Part shown: in pieces, positions 1 to 8,287 of the stretch
Layout: each line of letters begins with the position of its first letter
Numbering within the stretch: the stretch's first letter is position 1
From: Allobosea lathyri
GTDB lineage: Bacteria > Pseudomonadota > Alphaproteobacteria > Rhizobiales > Beijerinckiaceae
Assembly: GCF_900108245.1 (NCBI RefSeq)
Contig: NZ_FNUY01000015.1
Span: 1 to 64,000 of the forward strand
Length of the DNA: 64,000 bases
Direction: 5' to 3'
Translations under genes and position numbers: made by a program
Notes under the pieces: model-generated
Database searches by the model: none
What the model saw: the letters and a program-made list of their open reading frames with translations, nothing else
Told to the model about the DNA's origin: nothing

Positions 1-1847
1 ATCTCGTCGACGATGACGACGATATAGGGCAAGGGCTCGAGGTCCATGACCTCTTCCTCGTAGATTGCCTCGCCGGAATGCTTGTCGAAGCCGGTCTGGA
101 CCGTGCGGGTGATGACCTCGCCGGCGGCCTTGGCCTCGCCGACGCGGGCATTGAAGCCGTCGATGTTGCGCACCGCGACCTTCGACATCTTCTTGTAGCG
201 TTCCTCCATCTCGCGCACCGCCCATTTCAGCGCCACGACCGCCTTCTTCGGGTCGGTGACGACGGGGGTGAGCAGATGCGGGATGCCGTCATAGACGGAG
301 AGTTCGAGCATTTTCGGATCGACCATGATCAACCGGCACTGCTCGGGCTTGAGCCGGTAGAGCAGCGACAGGATCATGGTGTTGATCGCGACCGACTTGC
401 CCGAGCCGGTGGTGCCGGCGACCAAGAGATGCGGCATCTTGGCGAGGTCGACGATCACCGGCTCGCCGCCGATGGTCTTGCCGAGGCACAAGGCGAGCTT
501 GTGCTTGGTCGAATCGAAATCCTGGCTCGCCAGCAATTCGCGCAGGAAGACCGTCTCGCGCTTGGCATTGGGCAGCTCGATGCCGATGGCGTTCTTGCCC
601 TGGACCACGGCGACGCGGGCCGAGATCGCGCTCATCGAACGGGCGATGTCGTCGGCCAGCGCAATCACACGGGAGGATTTGGTACCGGGCGCCGGCTCGA
701 GCTCGTACAGCGTCACCACCGGACCGGGGCAGGCCTGAACGATTTCGCCACGCACGTTGAAATCCTCGAGCACCCCCTCCAGCAGTCCGGCATTCTGCTG
801 CAGCAACTCGGTCGGAATGGCAGCTCCGAGCGCCTGTGGCGGCTCGGTGAGGAACGTGATCGGCGGAAGCGCGAAATCATCGGCGTGATCGATATTCGCA
901 GCATTCCCGGCCTGATCGCTGCTCAGCTTGGCCCGTGCTGCGACGTCGTCCCTGATTTTCCGCGATACGGCAATTCCGCGCCCGGAAGCCGCGCTGTCAC
1001 CAGCCACGCCCTGAGCGCTTGCAGAGATCGCCGCCGCCCCCTGCCCTGTTTCGGATTGTGGCCGAACCGACCCCCTGACATTGACATGAGAGGCCAGGGA
1101 CGCACGCGCGGCCGACCCACGAGCAACGAGGGCAGGCGCAGGACGAGCGGCAGTAACAGGAGCAGGAGCAGGAGCCACCGGAGGCTCGTGGTTGATCGCA
1201 ATATTGTCGTCCGGCGCAGACAAAAGCTCGGCAAGAACGGGAGACGTCCCCTGTAGGCCGGCGCCTCCACAATACGCATCGTCAGGCTCGGCTTCGACTT
1301 CATCGGGCGCAGCGCCGGACAGCCCCTCCCAGAAGGCATGGTCGGAGATGAAGGCGAAAGGCGTTGGCGCCGCCGGGATCACGTCCAGCGAGGCGGCACT
1401 GTCCTCCTCGCGTCGCATCGGCACGATGTCGACTTCACCTTGCAGGATCTCGCCCTGAAGAGGAACCTCGCCCTCATGAAGATCATCCGTTGCAGCCGTT
1501 AACGGCATCGTGGAATCGGGCTTTCTGGCCCAGACCTGATTCATCAGGCGGTTTGGAGTGCGCCAATAGCGGACCTGGGTCGGCTCCGATGTCAGACCCG
1601 CAGCCGGCTCCTCGTCGGGAACATCGACACCAAATGCGGCAGCCAGCGGCATGGCTGGCTGCGCTTGCGGCTCGCAGGATGTCGGGTTCGCGCGCCTGAG
1701 CCTGACGGGCGCAGGAGAGACCGGCGGCATCGCCGTCTCGGCTCCCCGGCGACCGGGCGGACCTGCCACTTCGCTGTCGCCATTTTGCGATGAAAATCGT
1801 TCTGTTTCAATACTCTGGGCGAGAGTGTGAATGCCGAACTTACGCAT
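1..1847 (-). CDS. ftsK: FtsK/SpoIIIE-type DNA translocase without N-terminal membrane segments (partial, C-terminus off the left edge)
   Basis: The gene reads leftward and runs off position 1; 615 codons are visible. The visible C-terminal half is an FtsK motor: the Walker A loop (GTTGSGKS) is followed by the MILSLLYRLKPEQCRLIMVDPK-type stretch and the Walker B region ending PYIVVIVDE at the edge. FtsK pumps double-stranded DNA during chromosome segregation and dimer resolution at division. The ATG at 1845-1847 is preceded in frame by a TAG at 1863-1865, with no alternative start between them, so the N-terminus is fixed. About 270 residues before the motor are Ala/Pro/Glu-rich and contain no hydrophobic helices, unlike the four membrane segments of classical FtsK. 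It is therefore SftA-like or a second soluble FtsK paralogue. Family is certain; the division role is inferred. Confidence 0.93.
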   Translation of the reverse strand, partial: MRKFGIHTLAQSIETERFSSQNGDSEVAGPPGRRGAETAMPPVSPAPVRLRRANPTSCEPQAQPAMPLAAAFGVDVPDEEPAAGLTSEPTQVRYWRTPNRLMNQVWARKPDSTMPLTAATDDLHEGEVPLQGEILQGEVDIVPMRREEDSAASLDVIPAAPTPFAFISDHAFWEGLSGAAPDEVEAEPDDAYCGGAGLQGTSPVLAELLSAPDDNIAINHEPPVAPAPAPVTAARPAPALVARGSAARASLASHVNVRGSVRPQSETGQGAAAISASAQGVAGDSAASGRGIAVSRKIRDDVAARAKLSSDQAGNAANIDHADDFALPPITFLTEPPQALGAAIPTELLQQNAGLLEGVLEDFNVRGEIVQACPGPVVTLYELEPAPGTKSSRVIALADDIARSMSAISARVAVVQGKNAIGIELPNAKRETVFLRELLASQDFDSTKHKLALCLGKTIGGEPVIVDLAKMPHLLVAGTTGSGKSVAINTMILSLLYRLKPEQCRLIMVDPKMLELSVYDGIPHLLTPVVTDPKKAVVALKWAVREMEERYKKMSKVAVRNIDGFNARVGEAKAAGEVITRTVQTGFDKHSGEAIYEEEVMDLEPLPYIVVIVDE

Positions 1848-2074
1848 GCGATACCGCGAACTCTACAGATCTGAACCGGCACCAACGCCTATCGGCGGAG
1901 GGTTAAGAGGCGGTGAATGATGCCCGGCAAATGGTGCGGCGTTTCAGCCTGGCGTCGGTAAGCGACCAGTATCGGCTACGCCATGCGCGCTCGGATCAGC
2001 AGCAGAACTCCCCTGCCGCGCCCAGTATCCCGAGCGCGGCGTTGGAAGAGATGAAAACGACGGCGCTTGCCAGA

Positions 2075-2290
2075 TCAGGCGGCGCGACTTGGTGCCTCCT
2101 CAGACGGCATACCATCCTTGATGATGCCTCTGAGTTGGCCCCGCAGTTCGGGCGTATCCTGATGACCGTGCACGGCGACGGCATGCTGCACGGCCGCCTC
2201 CAACAGTTCGCCTTCGCTATCGGCGCTGATCGCGACCGAGCAGTTCATCTCGCTCGGGAATGCGCGGCAGTCTACGAACTTGCGTCCCAT
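2075..2290 (-). CDS. DUF1059 family small protein
   Basis: A 71-residue protein beginning MGRKFVDCRAFPSEMNC. Two cysteines in the first 20 residues, the AVAVHGH segment and the closing ELRGQLRGIIKDG match the DUF1059 family of small cytoplasmic proteins as I recall it; no biochemical function is established for that family. The start is supported by a GGAGAGGA ribosome-binding site about five bases upstream of ATG 2290. It stands alone between ftsK and tRNA-Gln on the same strand. Codon third positions are slightly less GC-rich than in the neighbouring housekeeping genes. Confidence 0.75.
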   Translation of the reverse strand: MGRKFVDCRAFPSEMNCSVAISADSEGELLEAAVQHAVAVHGHQDTPELRGQLRGIIKDGMPSEEAPSRAA

Positions 2291-2358
2291 GGCGTCCTCT
2301 CCGCTTGGGAGATTTCAAGCACCCTTCCAGTCGAAATGAAGCGTGCCACATTGGTACG

Positions 2359-2577
2359 CTACGCTTCCGCAGGGCGCTTGGCAAAAGCTGCGCCGAGCCG
2401 CTGGAATGCCGCTCCCGCTAAGAGGCTCGGCCCAACAGACCCGATAGCCACACGCTGCCCCAGCTCCTCCTCAGGATTCCCGGCAACTGACGGCGGGAGA
2501 CGATAGCGAACCTCCCAGCGGCGTCGCAGCAGCGTCAGCAACGCGCCCGTTCCGGGGGCATGAATGACTTCGCGCAA
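2359..2577 (-). CDS. Possible small hypothetical protein or gene remnant next to tRNA-Gln
   Basis: A 72-codon frame from a TTG start, rich in Leu/Arg, ending AFAKRPAEA. The same frame stays open upstream towards the tRNA without offering an ATG, and the peptide still looks protein-like there (SPFRVPDGHVLREVIHAP). It may therefore be the tail of a longer, decayed gene. I recognise no family. Codon use includes more T-ending codons than the neighbours. A real gene is possible but not supported by a ribosome-binding site. Confidence 0.25.
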   Translation of the reverse strand: MREVIHAPGTGALLTLLRRRWEVRYRLPPSVAGNPEEELGQRVAIGSVGPSLLAGAAFQRLGAAFAKRPAEA

Positions 2578-2674
2578 AACATGCCCGTCGGGAACGCGAA
2601 ATGGGCTGCCAGAGCAGCCGGAGCGAGTCGCAAATGCTTGATTTAATTTATCTACCGAAAGCCACCTGGGTGAG

Positions 2675-2748
2675 TGGCTGGGGGACTAGGATTCGAACCT
2701 AGACAACCAGAGTCAGAGTCTGGGGTCCTACCGTTAGACGATCCCCCA
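2675..2748 (-). tRNA. tRNA-Gln (anticodon CUG)
   Basis: Read on the minus strand, a seven-pair acceptor stem (TGGGGGA with TCCCCCA) encloses D, anticodon and T arms; the T loop contains GGTTCGAATCC. The anticodon loop CTCTGAC between stems CCAGA and TCTGG gives anticodon CTG, which reads glutamine codon CAG. The 3' CCA is encoded (positions 2675-2677). Length with CCA is 74 nt. Nothing resembling an integrase gene is next to it. Confidence 0.96.
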
Positions 2749-2912
2749 ACGGCGCGAAGCGCTTTTCGTTGGTGAGCCGGGGTCTAATCAAAGCGCGCTG
2801 AGATGGCAAGCCCAGAATGCGCGGCGTCACATAATCTCTGTGAAGCTGTGCGGCGATGTCCGGTCCTCGGTCTCCCACCACGCACCCGCCGTTGCAGCGC
2901 CCCTGCGCGGCC

Positions 2913-4418
2913 TCATGCCCGGCTCAGCGTACGCCTGACGCTGTCGCGCCAGCCGGCGACCTTGCGTTGGCGCTGGCTGGCGGCCATGGCCGGCGAGAAG
3001 CGGCGCTCCAGCCGCCAGAGATCGGCGAAGCGGTCGGGCTCGGGCAGAAGCCCGGCATCGAGCCCCGCCAGATAGGCCGCGCCCAGTGCCGTCGTTTCCA
3101 GCACGACGGGCCGGTCCACCTGGAGGTCCAGGATGTCGGCGAGGCGCTGCATCGTCCAGTCGGAGGCGACCATGCCGCCATCGACGCGCAGCACGGAACG
3201 CCCGCCCTGCCCGGCTGCCGGCCAGTCGGCATGCATCGCCTCGATCAGGTCGAGCGTCTGAAAACAGACGCTCTCCAGCGTGGCCTGGGCGAATTCGCGC
3301 GGACCGGTGTTGCGCGTCAGGCCGAACATTGCGCCACGCGCTTGCGCATCCCAATGCGGCGCGCCCAGGCCCACGAAGGCCGGCACCAGATAGACGTCCT
3401 GCGCCGGGTCCGCGGCCTCCGCAAGCGGCCCGGTTTCGGCTGCCGTTCCGATGATGCCGAGACCGTCGCGCAGCCATTGCACGGCGGCGCCGGCAATGAA
3501 GATCGAGCCCTCCAGCGCATAGGTGCGCTGCCCGCCGAATTGATAGGCGATCGTGCTGAGCAGCCGGTGCTTCGAGACGACCGGCGCAGCCCCTGTGTTG
3601 AGCAAAGCGAAACAGCCGGTGCCATAGGTCGATTTCACCATGCCGGGCGAGAAGCAGGCCTGCCCGATGGTCGCCGCCTGCTGGTCGCCGGCCATGCCGC
3701 GCACCGGGATCGCGGCGCCGAAAAGCGCAGGCGCGGTCTCGCCGAACAGGCCGGAGCAATCCCGGACCTCGGGCAGCATCGCGGCGGGAATGTCGAACAG
3801 CGCCAGCAGCTCCTTGTCCCACACGCCCTTGCCGATATCGAACAGCATCGTGCGCGCCGCATTGGTGGCGTCGGTGGCATGCACGGCGCCGCCGGTCAGC
3901 CGCCAGAGCAGGAAGCTGTCGACCGTCCCGAAGGCGAGCTCGCCGGCCTCGGCGCGGCGGCGCGCTCCCGGCACATTGTCGAGCAGCCAGGCGATCTTGG
4001 TGGCGGAGAAATACGGATCGATTCGCAGGCCGGTGCGCTGCGCCACCAGCGCTTCATGGCCGGCCTCGGCCAGTTTCGCGCAGGCATCCGCCGTACGCCG
4101 GTCCTGCCAGACGATGGCGCGGTGGATCGCCTGGCCGGTGCTGCGGTCCCAGACCAGCGTGGTCTCGCGCTGGTTGGTGATTCCGATCGCGGCGATGTCG
4201 CTAGCCCCGAGATTCGCCTTGGCGATTGCCTTGCGGCAGGTCGCGAGCACGCTGTTCCAGATATCCTCAGGCTCATGCTCGACCCAGCCAGAAGCCGGAA
4301 AATGCTGTGGAAACTCCTGCTGGGCGCTGGCCACGACCGCCAGAGACGCGTCGAACAGGATGGCGCGCGACGAGGTCGTTCCCTGATCGATTGCGAGAAT
4401 ATGGCGTGCTGCGGCCAT
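2913..4418 (-). CDS. glpK: Glycerol kinase
   Basis: A 501-residue FGGY-family kinase that phosphorylates glycerol to sn-glycerol 3-phosphate in the cytoplasm. The N-terminus carries the nucleotide-binding motif (LAIDQGTTSSRAILFD); further on are WQDRRTA, the SFLLWRLTGG segment, and the C-terminal LRVDGGMVASDW and TTALGAAYLAG motifs, in usual order. I chose the ATG at 4416-4418 because the protein then starts five residues before the ATPase motif, as in other GlpK proteins, and a GGGAG site lies just upstream. A longer frame starting at 4556 would add 46 low-complexity residues encoded by tandem repeats. No glpD, glpF or regulator is adjacent, so it appears to be a stand-alone gene, divergent from ppx. 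Confidence 0.97.
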   Translation of the reverse strand: MAAARHILAIDQGTTSSRAILFDASLAVVASAQQEFPQHFPASGWVEHEPEDIWNSVLATCRKAIAKANLGASDIAAIGITNQRETTLVWDRSTGQAIHRAIVWQDRRTADACAKLAEAGHEALVAQRTGLRIDPYFSATKIAWLLDNVPGARRRAEAGELAFGTVDSFLLWRLTGGAVHATDATNAARTMLFDIGKGVWDKELLALFDIPAAMLPEVRDCSGLFGETAPALFGAAIPVRGMAGDQQAATIGQACFSPGMVKSTYGTGCFALLNTGAAPVVSKHRLLSTIAYQFGGQRTYALEGSIFIAGAAVQWLRDGLGIIGTAAETGPLAEAADPAQDVYLVPAFVGLGAPHWDAQARGAMFGLTRNTGPREFAQATLESVCFQTLDLIEAMHADWPAAGQGGRSVLRVDGGMVASDWTMQRLADILDLQVDRPVVLETTALGAAYLAGLDAGLLPEPDRFADLWRLERRFSPAMAASQRQRKVAGWRDSVRRTLSRA

Positions 4419-4496
4419 GTTATGCGCTCCCTGCCTTGTTCGGCCGTCGTCCCGGCGGCCTGCCCGAGACTTGCCGGAGCCCGCGCCCCCCGGCAA

Positions 4497-4532
4497 GGGG
4501 CCAAGGGAGGGGCCAAGGGAGAGGCCAAGGGG
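4497..4532. repeat. 12-bp tandem repeat upstream of glpK
   Basis: Three near-identical 12-bp units (GGGGCCAAGGGA, GGGGCCAAGGGA, GAGGCCAAGGGG) lie about 80 bp upstream of the glpK start, between the divergent glpK and ppx genes. Such short tandem repeats can change copy number by slippage; any effect on glpK expression is speculation. Confidence 0.8.
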
Positions 4533-4689
4533 CAACGCATCAACTCGCTCAACCAATCATGTGCCGGAGCAAGGTTCCGCTTGGCACCGCAGTCCCGCTG
4601 TTGTTACCCTCGGCATCGAAGCAAGCAGCCGCATCTCGCATGTGGCTCCCGTCGCGCCTCAGGCGCGGCTGGTCAAAGGATTGGAAACG

Positions 4690-5808
4690 GTGACGGTCGA
4701 CGACCGGCAGGAGCAGGACGTCACAATCGTGGCGCCCGCGCATGTGCATAGCGCCGATCCCGATGCGGTCGGCACGAAGCCCGTTGCCGGGACCGCGAGC
4801 CCATTTTTACCGACATATGCCCCCCGCCCCCCGGTCGCGACCTATGCGGCGCTCGATCTCGGCACCAACAACTGCCGCCTGCTAATCGCGCGGCCGGCGC
4901 AGCATGGCTTCCGCGTCGTCGACGCCTTCTCGCGAATCGTGCGCCTCGGCGAGGGCCTTGCCGCCAGCAGCCGGCTCGGCGACGCCGCCATGGACCGCGC
5001 CGTCGAAGCCCTGAAGATCTGCCGCGCCAAGATGGCAAGCCGGGGCGTCACCCGCGCCCGGCTGGTGACGACGGAAGCCTGCCGCGCCGCCACCAACGGG
5101 CTCGAATTCGTCCGTCGCGTTGCCGCCGAGGCCGAGCTCGACCTCGAGATCATCGACCAGCGCACCGAAGCCTCGCTCGCGGTCTCCGGCTGTGCAGCCC
5201 TGGCCGACCCGGCCGCCGAGGGCGTCATCGTCTTCGATATCGGCGGCGGCTCGACCGAGATCATCTGGATGGGCGGGCGGGCTGAAGCGCGCGACCCCGC
5301 CGCCCGCATCCGCGAATGGGCCTCGCTGCCGATCGGCGTGGTGACGGTGGCCGAGCGCTATGGCGGCATCGACGTCAGCCGCGAGCTGTTCGAGCGCATG
5401 GTCGAGGATTGCGCGCAGGCGCTCGCCCCCTTTGCGCTCAAGGCGGCCGGGGCGCGCGGAGCCAGGAGCTTCCACCTGCTGGGGACGTCTGGAACGGTGA
5501 CGACCGTCGCCGGCATCCATCTCGGTCTCGCCCGTTATGACCGCCGCGAGGTCGACGGGCTGTGGATGCGACAGGAGGACATCCTCGCGGTCATCGACCA
5601 ACTCGTCGAGATGGACTATGCCGCACGGGCGGCCAATGCCTGCATCGGCCGCGAGCGCGCCGATCTCGTGCTGGCCGGCTGCGCCATCTTCGAAGCGATC
5701 CGCCGCGCTTTTCCAAGCGAGAGGGTGCGGATCGCCGATCGCGGACTGCGTGAAGGCATTCTCCTCCGGATGATGCATGAAGATCGCGCCTGGTGGCGCC
5801 GGAGATAA
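4690..5808 (+). CDS. ppx: Exopolyphosphatase / guanosine pentaphosphate phosphatase (Ppx/GppA family)
   Basis: About 372 residues. The sequence shows the family's first nucleotide-binding signature (AALDLGTNNCRLLIA) and the second one (GVIVFDIGGGSTEIIW), followed by LGTSGTVTTVAG, all in the order expected for Ppx/GppA hydrolases. These enzymes remove terminal phosphate from polyphosphate or convert pppGpp to ppGpp; the sequence does not separate the two roles. The frame is open from 4417, but the first homologous block starts only after residue 45, so I prefer GTG 4690 with AAAGGA about ten bases upstream; TTG 4681 is the alternative. Ppx is followed 45 bp later by rlmE, a pairing common in Hyphomicrobiales, so the two are probably co-transcribed. 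Confidence 0.92.
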   Translation: MTVDDRQEQDVTIVAPAHVHSADPDAVGTKPVAGTASPFLPTYAPRPPVATYAALDLGTNNCRLLIARPAQHGFRVVDAFSRIVRLGEGLAASSRLGDAAMDRAVEALKICRAKMASRGVTRARLVTTEACRAATNGLEFVRRVAAEAELDLEIIDQRTEASLAVSGCAALADPAAEGVIVFDIGGGSTEIIWMGGRAEARDPAARIREWASLPIGVVTVAERYGGIDVSRELFERMVEDCAQALAPFALKAAGARGARSFHLLGTSGTVTTVAGIHLGLARYDRREVDGLWMRQEDILAVIDQLVEMDYAARAANACIGRERADLVLAGCAIFEAIRRAFPSERVRIADRGLREGILLRMMHEDRAWWRRR

Positions 5809-5853
5809 GCATATGCGCAGGTCAGGGCCGGCACGGATGATGGGCGGGCGGAC

Positions 5854-6762
5854 ATGAGCACCGGTAAATCGGGCGGCAAGGCAACAAGCGGCAAGGCGAC
5901 CAGCGGCGAGGCTTCGGGCGCTAGAGCTTCCGGTGCCAAGGCTTCCGGTGCCAAGGCTTCCGGTGTCAAGGCCTCGGGCGCCAAGCCTTCGGGCGCCATG
6001 GCGCCGGGCGCGAAGGCTTCGAGCACCAAGGCTTCCAGCACCAAGGCTTCGGCCACCAAGGCCAAGACGGGCGGCGCCCGCGACATGCGGGTCAAGGTCA
6101 AGAAGGCCGGCAAGCTGAAGCACTCCTCGCAGCTCTGGCTCGAGCGGCAGCTCAACGACCCCTATGTGAAGCGCGCCAAGGAGCTCGGCTACCGTTCGCG
6201 CGCCGCCTTCAAGATCGAGGAGATGGACGACCGCCACAAGTTCCTGAAGATCGGACAGCGGCTGGTCGATCTCGGCTGCGCGCCGGGCGGCTGGTGCCAG
6301 ATCGCGGCAGCTCGCATCGGCCTCGAAAAGGGCAAGGGCCGCATCGTCGGCATCGACTTGCTCCCGGTCGATCCGATCCCCGGCGTCGATCTGATCGAGA
6401 TGGACTTCATGGCCGACGACGCCCCTGCCCTCCTGACCGAACGCCTCGGCGGCCGGGCAGATGGCGTGATGTCCGACATGGCCGCCAACACGACCGGCCA
6501 CAAGAAGACCGACCACCTCAAGATCATCGCGCTGGCCGAGGCCGCGCTCGAATTCGCCAACGGCATCCTGGCGCCGGGCGGCTTCTTCCTGGCAAAGCTG
6601 TTCCAGGGCGGCGAAAGCGCCGAGCTCCTGGCCCAGCTCAAGCGCGACTTCACCACCGTGCGCAACCTCAAGCCGGCCGCGAGCCGCTCGGATTCGTCAG
6701 AGCTTTACGTGCTGGCCACGGGCTTCCGGCGCAAGGCGGAGACCGACGACGCCGCGGTTTGA
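5854..6762 (+). CDS. rlmE: 23S rRNA 2'-O-methyltransferase RlmE (FtsJ/RrmJ) with repetitive basic N-terminal tail
   Basis: 302 residues. The C-terminal 225 residues are a complete FtsJ-type methyltransferase that methylates U2552 of 23S rRNA using S-adenosylmethionine: the SAM loop is VDLGCAPGGW (about 138-147) and the K-D-K-E catalytic set is K120, D208, K248 and E283. The first 75 or so residues are unusual: Lys/Ala/Ser/Gly repeats of about five residues (KASGA and variants) encoded by imperfect 15-bp repeats. Known RlmE proteins are near 210 residues, so this is an added disordered tail, probably RNA- or ribosome-binding by charge. The start ATG 5854 is the first in frame after ppx. Confidence 0.95.
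   Translation: MSTGKSGGKATSGKATSGEASGARASGAKASGAKASGVKASGAKPSGAMAPGAKASSTKASSTKASATKAKTGGARDMRVKVKKAGKLKHSSQLWLERQLNDPYVKRAKELGYRSRAAFKIEEMDDRHKFLKIGQRLVDLGCAPGGWCQIAAARIGLEKGKGRIVGIDLLPVDPIPGVDLIEMDFMADDAPALLTERLGGRADGVMSDMAANTTGHKKTDHLKIIALAEAALEFANGILAPGGFFLAKLFQGGESAELLAQLKRDFTTVRNLKPAASRSDSSELYVLATGFRRKAETDDAAV
5913..6060 (+). repeat. 15-bp in-frame tandem repeats in the 5' part of rlmE
   Basis: Roughly eight imperfect copies of a 15-bp unit (consensus AAGGCTTCCGGTGCC) encode KASGA-type pentapeptides. The reading frame is preserved through every copy. Variation is mainly at third positions, which suggests older repeats held under protein-level constraint. Confidence 0.85.
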
Positions 6763-7139
6763 ACCGGCTGCGATCAGAGGGAGCTGGGCGTTCGGAAATT
6801 CCTCCAGCCCTTAGCCTGAGAGCCCTGCCGATAATGTCGTGAGCGATTTCAGTCGGTTGGCATTTCGCCTCGACAGGCGCCGTCATCCCGGGCGACCGCA
6901 GGGAGACCCGGGATCCATTCCGGAGCCCCACCGGTAAGCCCTCGGGAGTGGATCCCAGATCTCCGCTTCGCTGCGTCCGGGATGACGACGCATCTCGCTT
7001 GAAGCAGCGTCTCGAAGGATGAGGGCTGAATTCTTCGGCCGTCACGTGGCATTCTTTCGAGCGCTATTGGCCCATTCCGCATCGATTCTTTTACCGATGC
7101 CGGGGTAACAGCGAATGTCGGAACGGAGGACTGGATTCG
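6763..7139. other. Gene-free spacer between rlmE and ddl
   Basis: I see no gene here. The spacer holds one full CGTCAT...ATGACG palindromic element (6881-6987) and, just after it, a half copy of the TCTCGAAGGATGAGGG repeat that is found complete at 57360-57471. The ddl promoter and ribosome-binding site (GGAGGA near 7128) lie at the right end. Confidence 0.7.
6881..6987. repeat. CGTCAT-ATGACG palindromic element, copy 1
   Basis: About 107 bp. The left end CGTCATCCCGGG pairs with the right end CCGGGATGACG, and inner GGGATCCATTCC/GGAGTGGATCCC arms pair as well. Nine elements of this type occur in intergenic spaces of the window. It lies between rlmE and ddl, where it may act as a transcript-end hairpin. 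Confidence 0.88.
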
Positions 7140-8213
7140 ATGGCGAAAAGACTACGGGTCGCGGTTCTCTTTGGCGGGCAGTCCGCCGAACACGACGTCT
7201 CCATCCTGTCGGCCAGCAATGTGGTGAAGGCGCTCGACGCGACGCGATACGAGGTCGTGCCTGTCGCGATCACGCGTAGCGGCCACTGGCTCCTGATCGA
7301 TCTGAATGGCGGTGCCCTGCCGGATCGCGTCCCCGATGACGGCACGCAGATCTGCCTCCTGCCGGGTGGGAAGGGGCGCCTTTTCGCCATCCCGAAAACC
7401 GGCCACCCCCACGAGCTTCCGGCGATCGACATCCTGTTTCCGGTTCTGCACGGCCTGCATGGCGAGGACGGCTCGATTCAGGGCCTGGCCGAAGCGGCAG
7501 GCGTTCCCTTCGCCGGATGCGGCATCCTCGGATCGGCGACCGCAATCGACAAGGACGTCGCCAAGCGCCTGCTGCGCGAGGCCGGATTGCCGGTCGCGCG
7601 CTCCGTGACAATTCGGCGTGGCGAGACACCGTCCTTCGACGAGATTGCAGGCCAGCTCGGCACGCCGGTCTTCGTAAAGCCCGCCCGCCAGGGCTCGTCG
7701 GTCGGAGTGAGCAAGGCCCGGACGGCCGAGGAATTGAGCTCTGCTTTGACCGAGGGGTTCAGGCACGATCACAAGGTGCTGATCGAGGAATTCATTCAAG
7801 GACGCGAAATCGAATTCAGCGTTCTCGAACAGCCCGATGGCGAGCTGATCGTCTCCCTGCCCGGCGAGATCGTTCCGGCCGAGGCCCATGGCTTCTACAC
7901 CTACGAGGCCAAATATCTCGACGCCGACGGCGCCGCCCTCAGCATTCCCGCAGATCTGCCCGATGAGGCAACCCAGCGGCTCAGGGACATGTCAGCCAAG
8001 GCCTTCCGCGCGTTGGGTTGTGACGGCATGGCGCGCGTGGACTTCTTCGTGCGCGCCGATCTCAGCGCCCTCGTCAACGAGATCAATACGATTCCGGGCT
8101 TCACCGATATCAGCATGTACGCCAAGGCGCTGGCGGCCAGCGGGATCGCCTATCCCGAGATCCTCGACCGCCTGATCGCCCACGGCCTCGCGCGGGCGCA
8201 AGCTCAAGGCTGA
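7140..8213 (+). CDS. ddl: D-alanine--D-alanine ligase, DdlA type
   Basis: 357 residues. It joins two D-alanines for peptidoglycan precursor synthesis using ATP. The sequence shows the N-terminal FGGQSAEHDVS loop, the ATP-grasp region (VFVKPARQGSSVGVSK), LIEEFIQGREIE, and the closing metal-binding EINTIPGFTD motif. The length is typical of the longer DdlA/Van-like branch rather than DdlB (about 305). ATG 7140 has a GGAGGA site upstream. It is not within the mur/fts cluster, consistent with a second, unlinked ligase copy; whether a DdlB exists elsewhere cannot be seen here. Confidence 0.96.
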   Translation: MAKRLRVAVLFGGQSAEHDVSILSASNVVKALDATRYEVVPVAITRSGHWLLIDLNGGALPDRVPDDGTQICLLPGGKGRLFAIPKTGHPHELPAIDILFPVLHGLHGEDGSIQGLAEAAGVPFAGCGILGSATAIDKDVAKRLLREAGLPVARSVTIRRGETPSFDEIAGQLGTPVFVKPARQGSSVGVSKARTAEELSSALTEGFRHDHKVLIEEFIQGREIEFSVLEQPDGELIVSLPGEIVPAEAHGFYTYEAKYLDADGAALSIPADLPDEATQRLRDMSAKAFRALGCDGMARVDFFVRADLSALVNEINTIPGFTDISMYAKALAASGIAYPEILDRLIAHGLARAQAQG

Positions 8214-8220
8214 GCTCTGC

Positions 8221-8268
8221 AGCATCGGCTTCTTCCGAAAACCGCGTTCCACTTTTCGGGCGGATGCT
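8221..8268. repeat. Nested inverted repeat downstream of ddl
   Basis: Outer arms AGCATC/GATGCT enclose inner arms CCGAAAA/TTTTCGG. The element lies between the convergent ddl and MFS genes. It resembles a short dispersed intergenic repeat of Hyphomicrobiales that I remember, and may also serve as a bidirectional terminator. Confidence 0.5.
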
Positions 8269-8287
8269 CTAGTGCCGGCGCTGCCGC

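Noticed and set aside
2856..4751. A 631-codon plus-strand frame opposite glpK
   Set aside because: Same antisense effect; the product is compositionally biased and glpK is intact on the minus strand.
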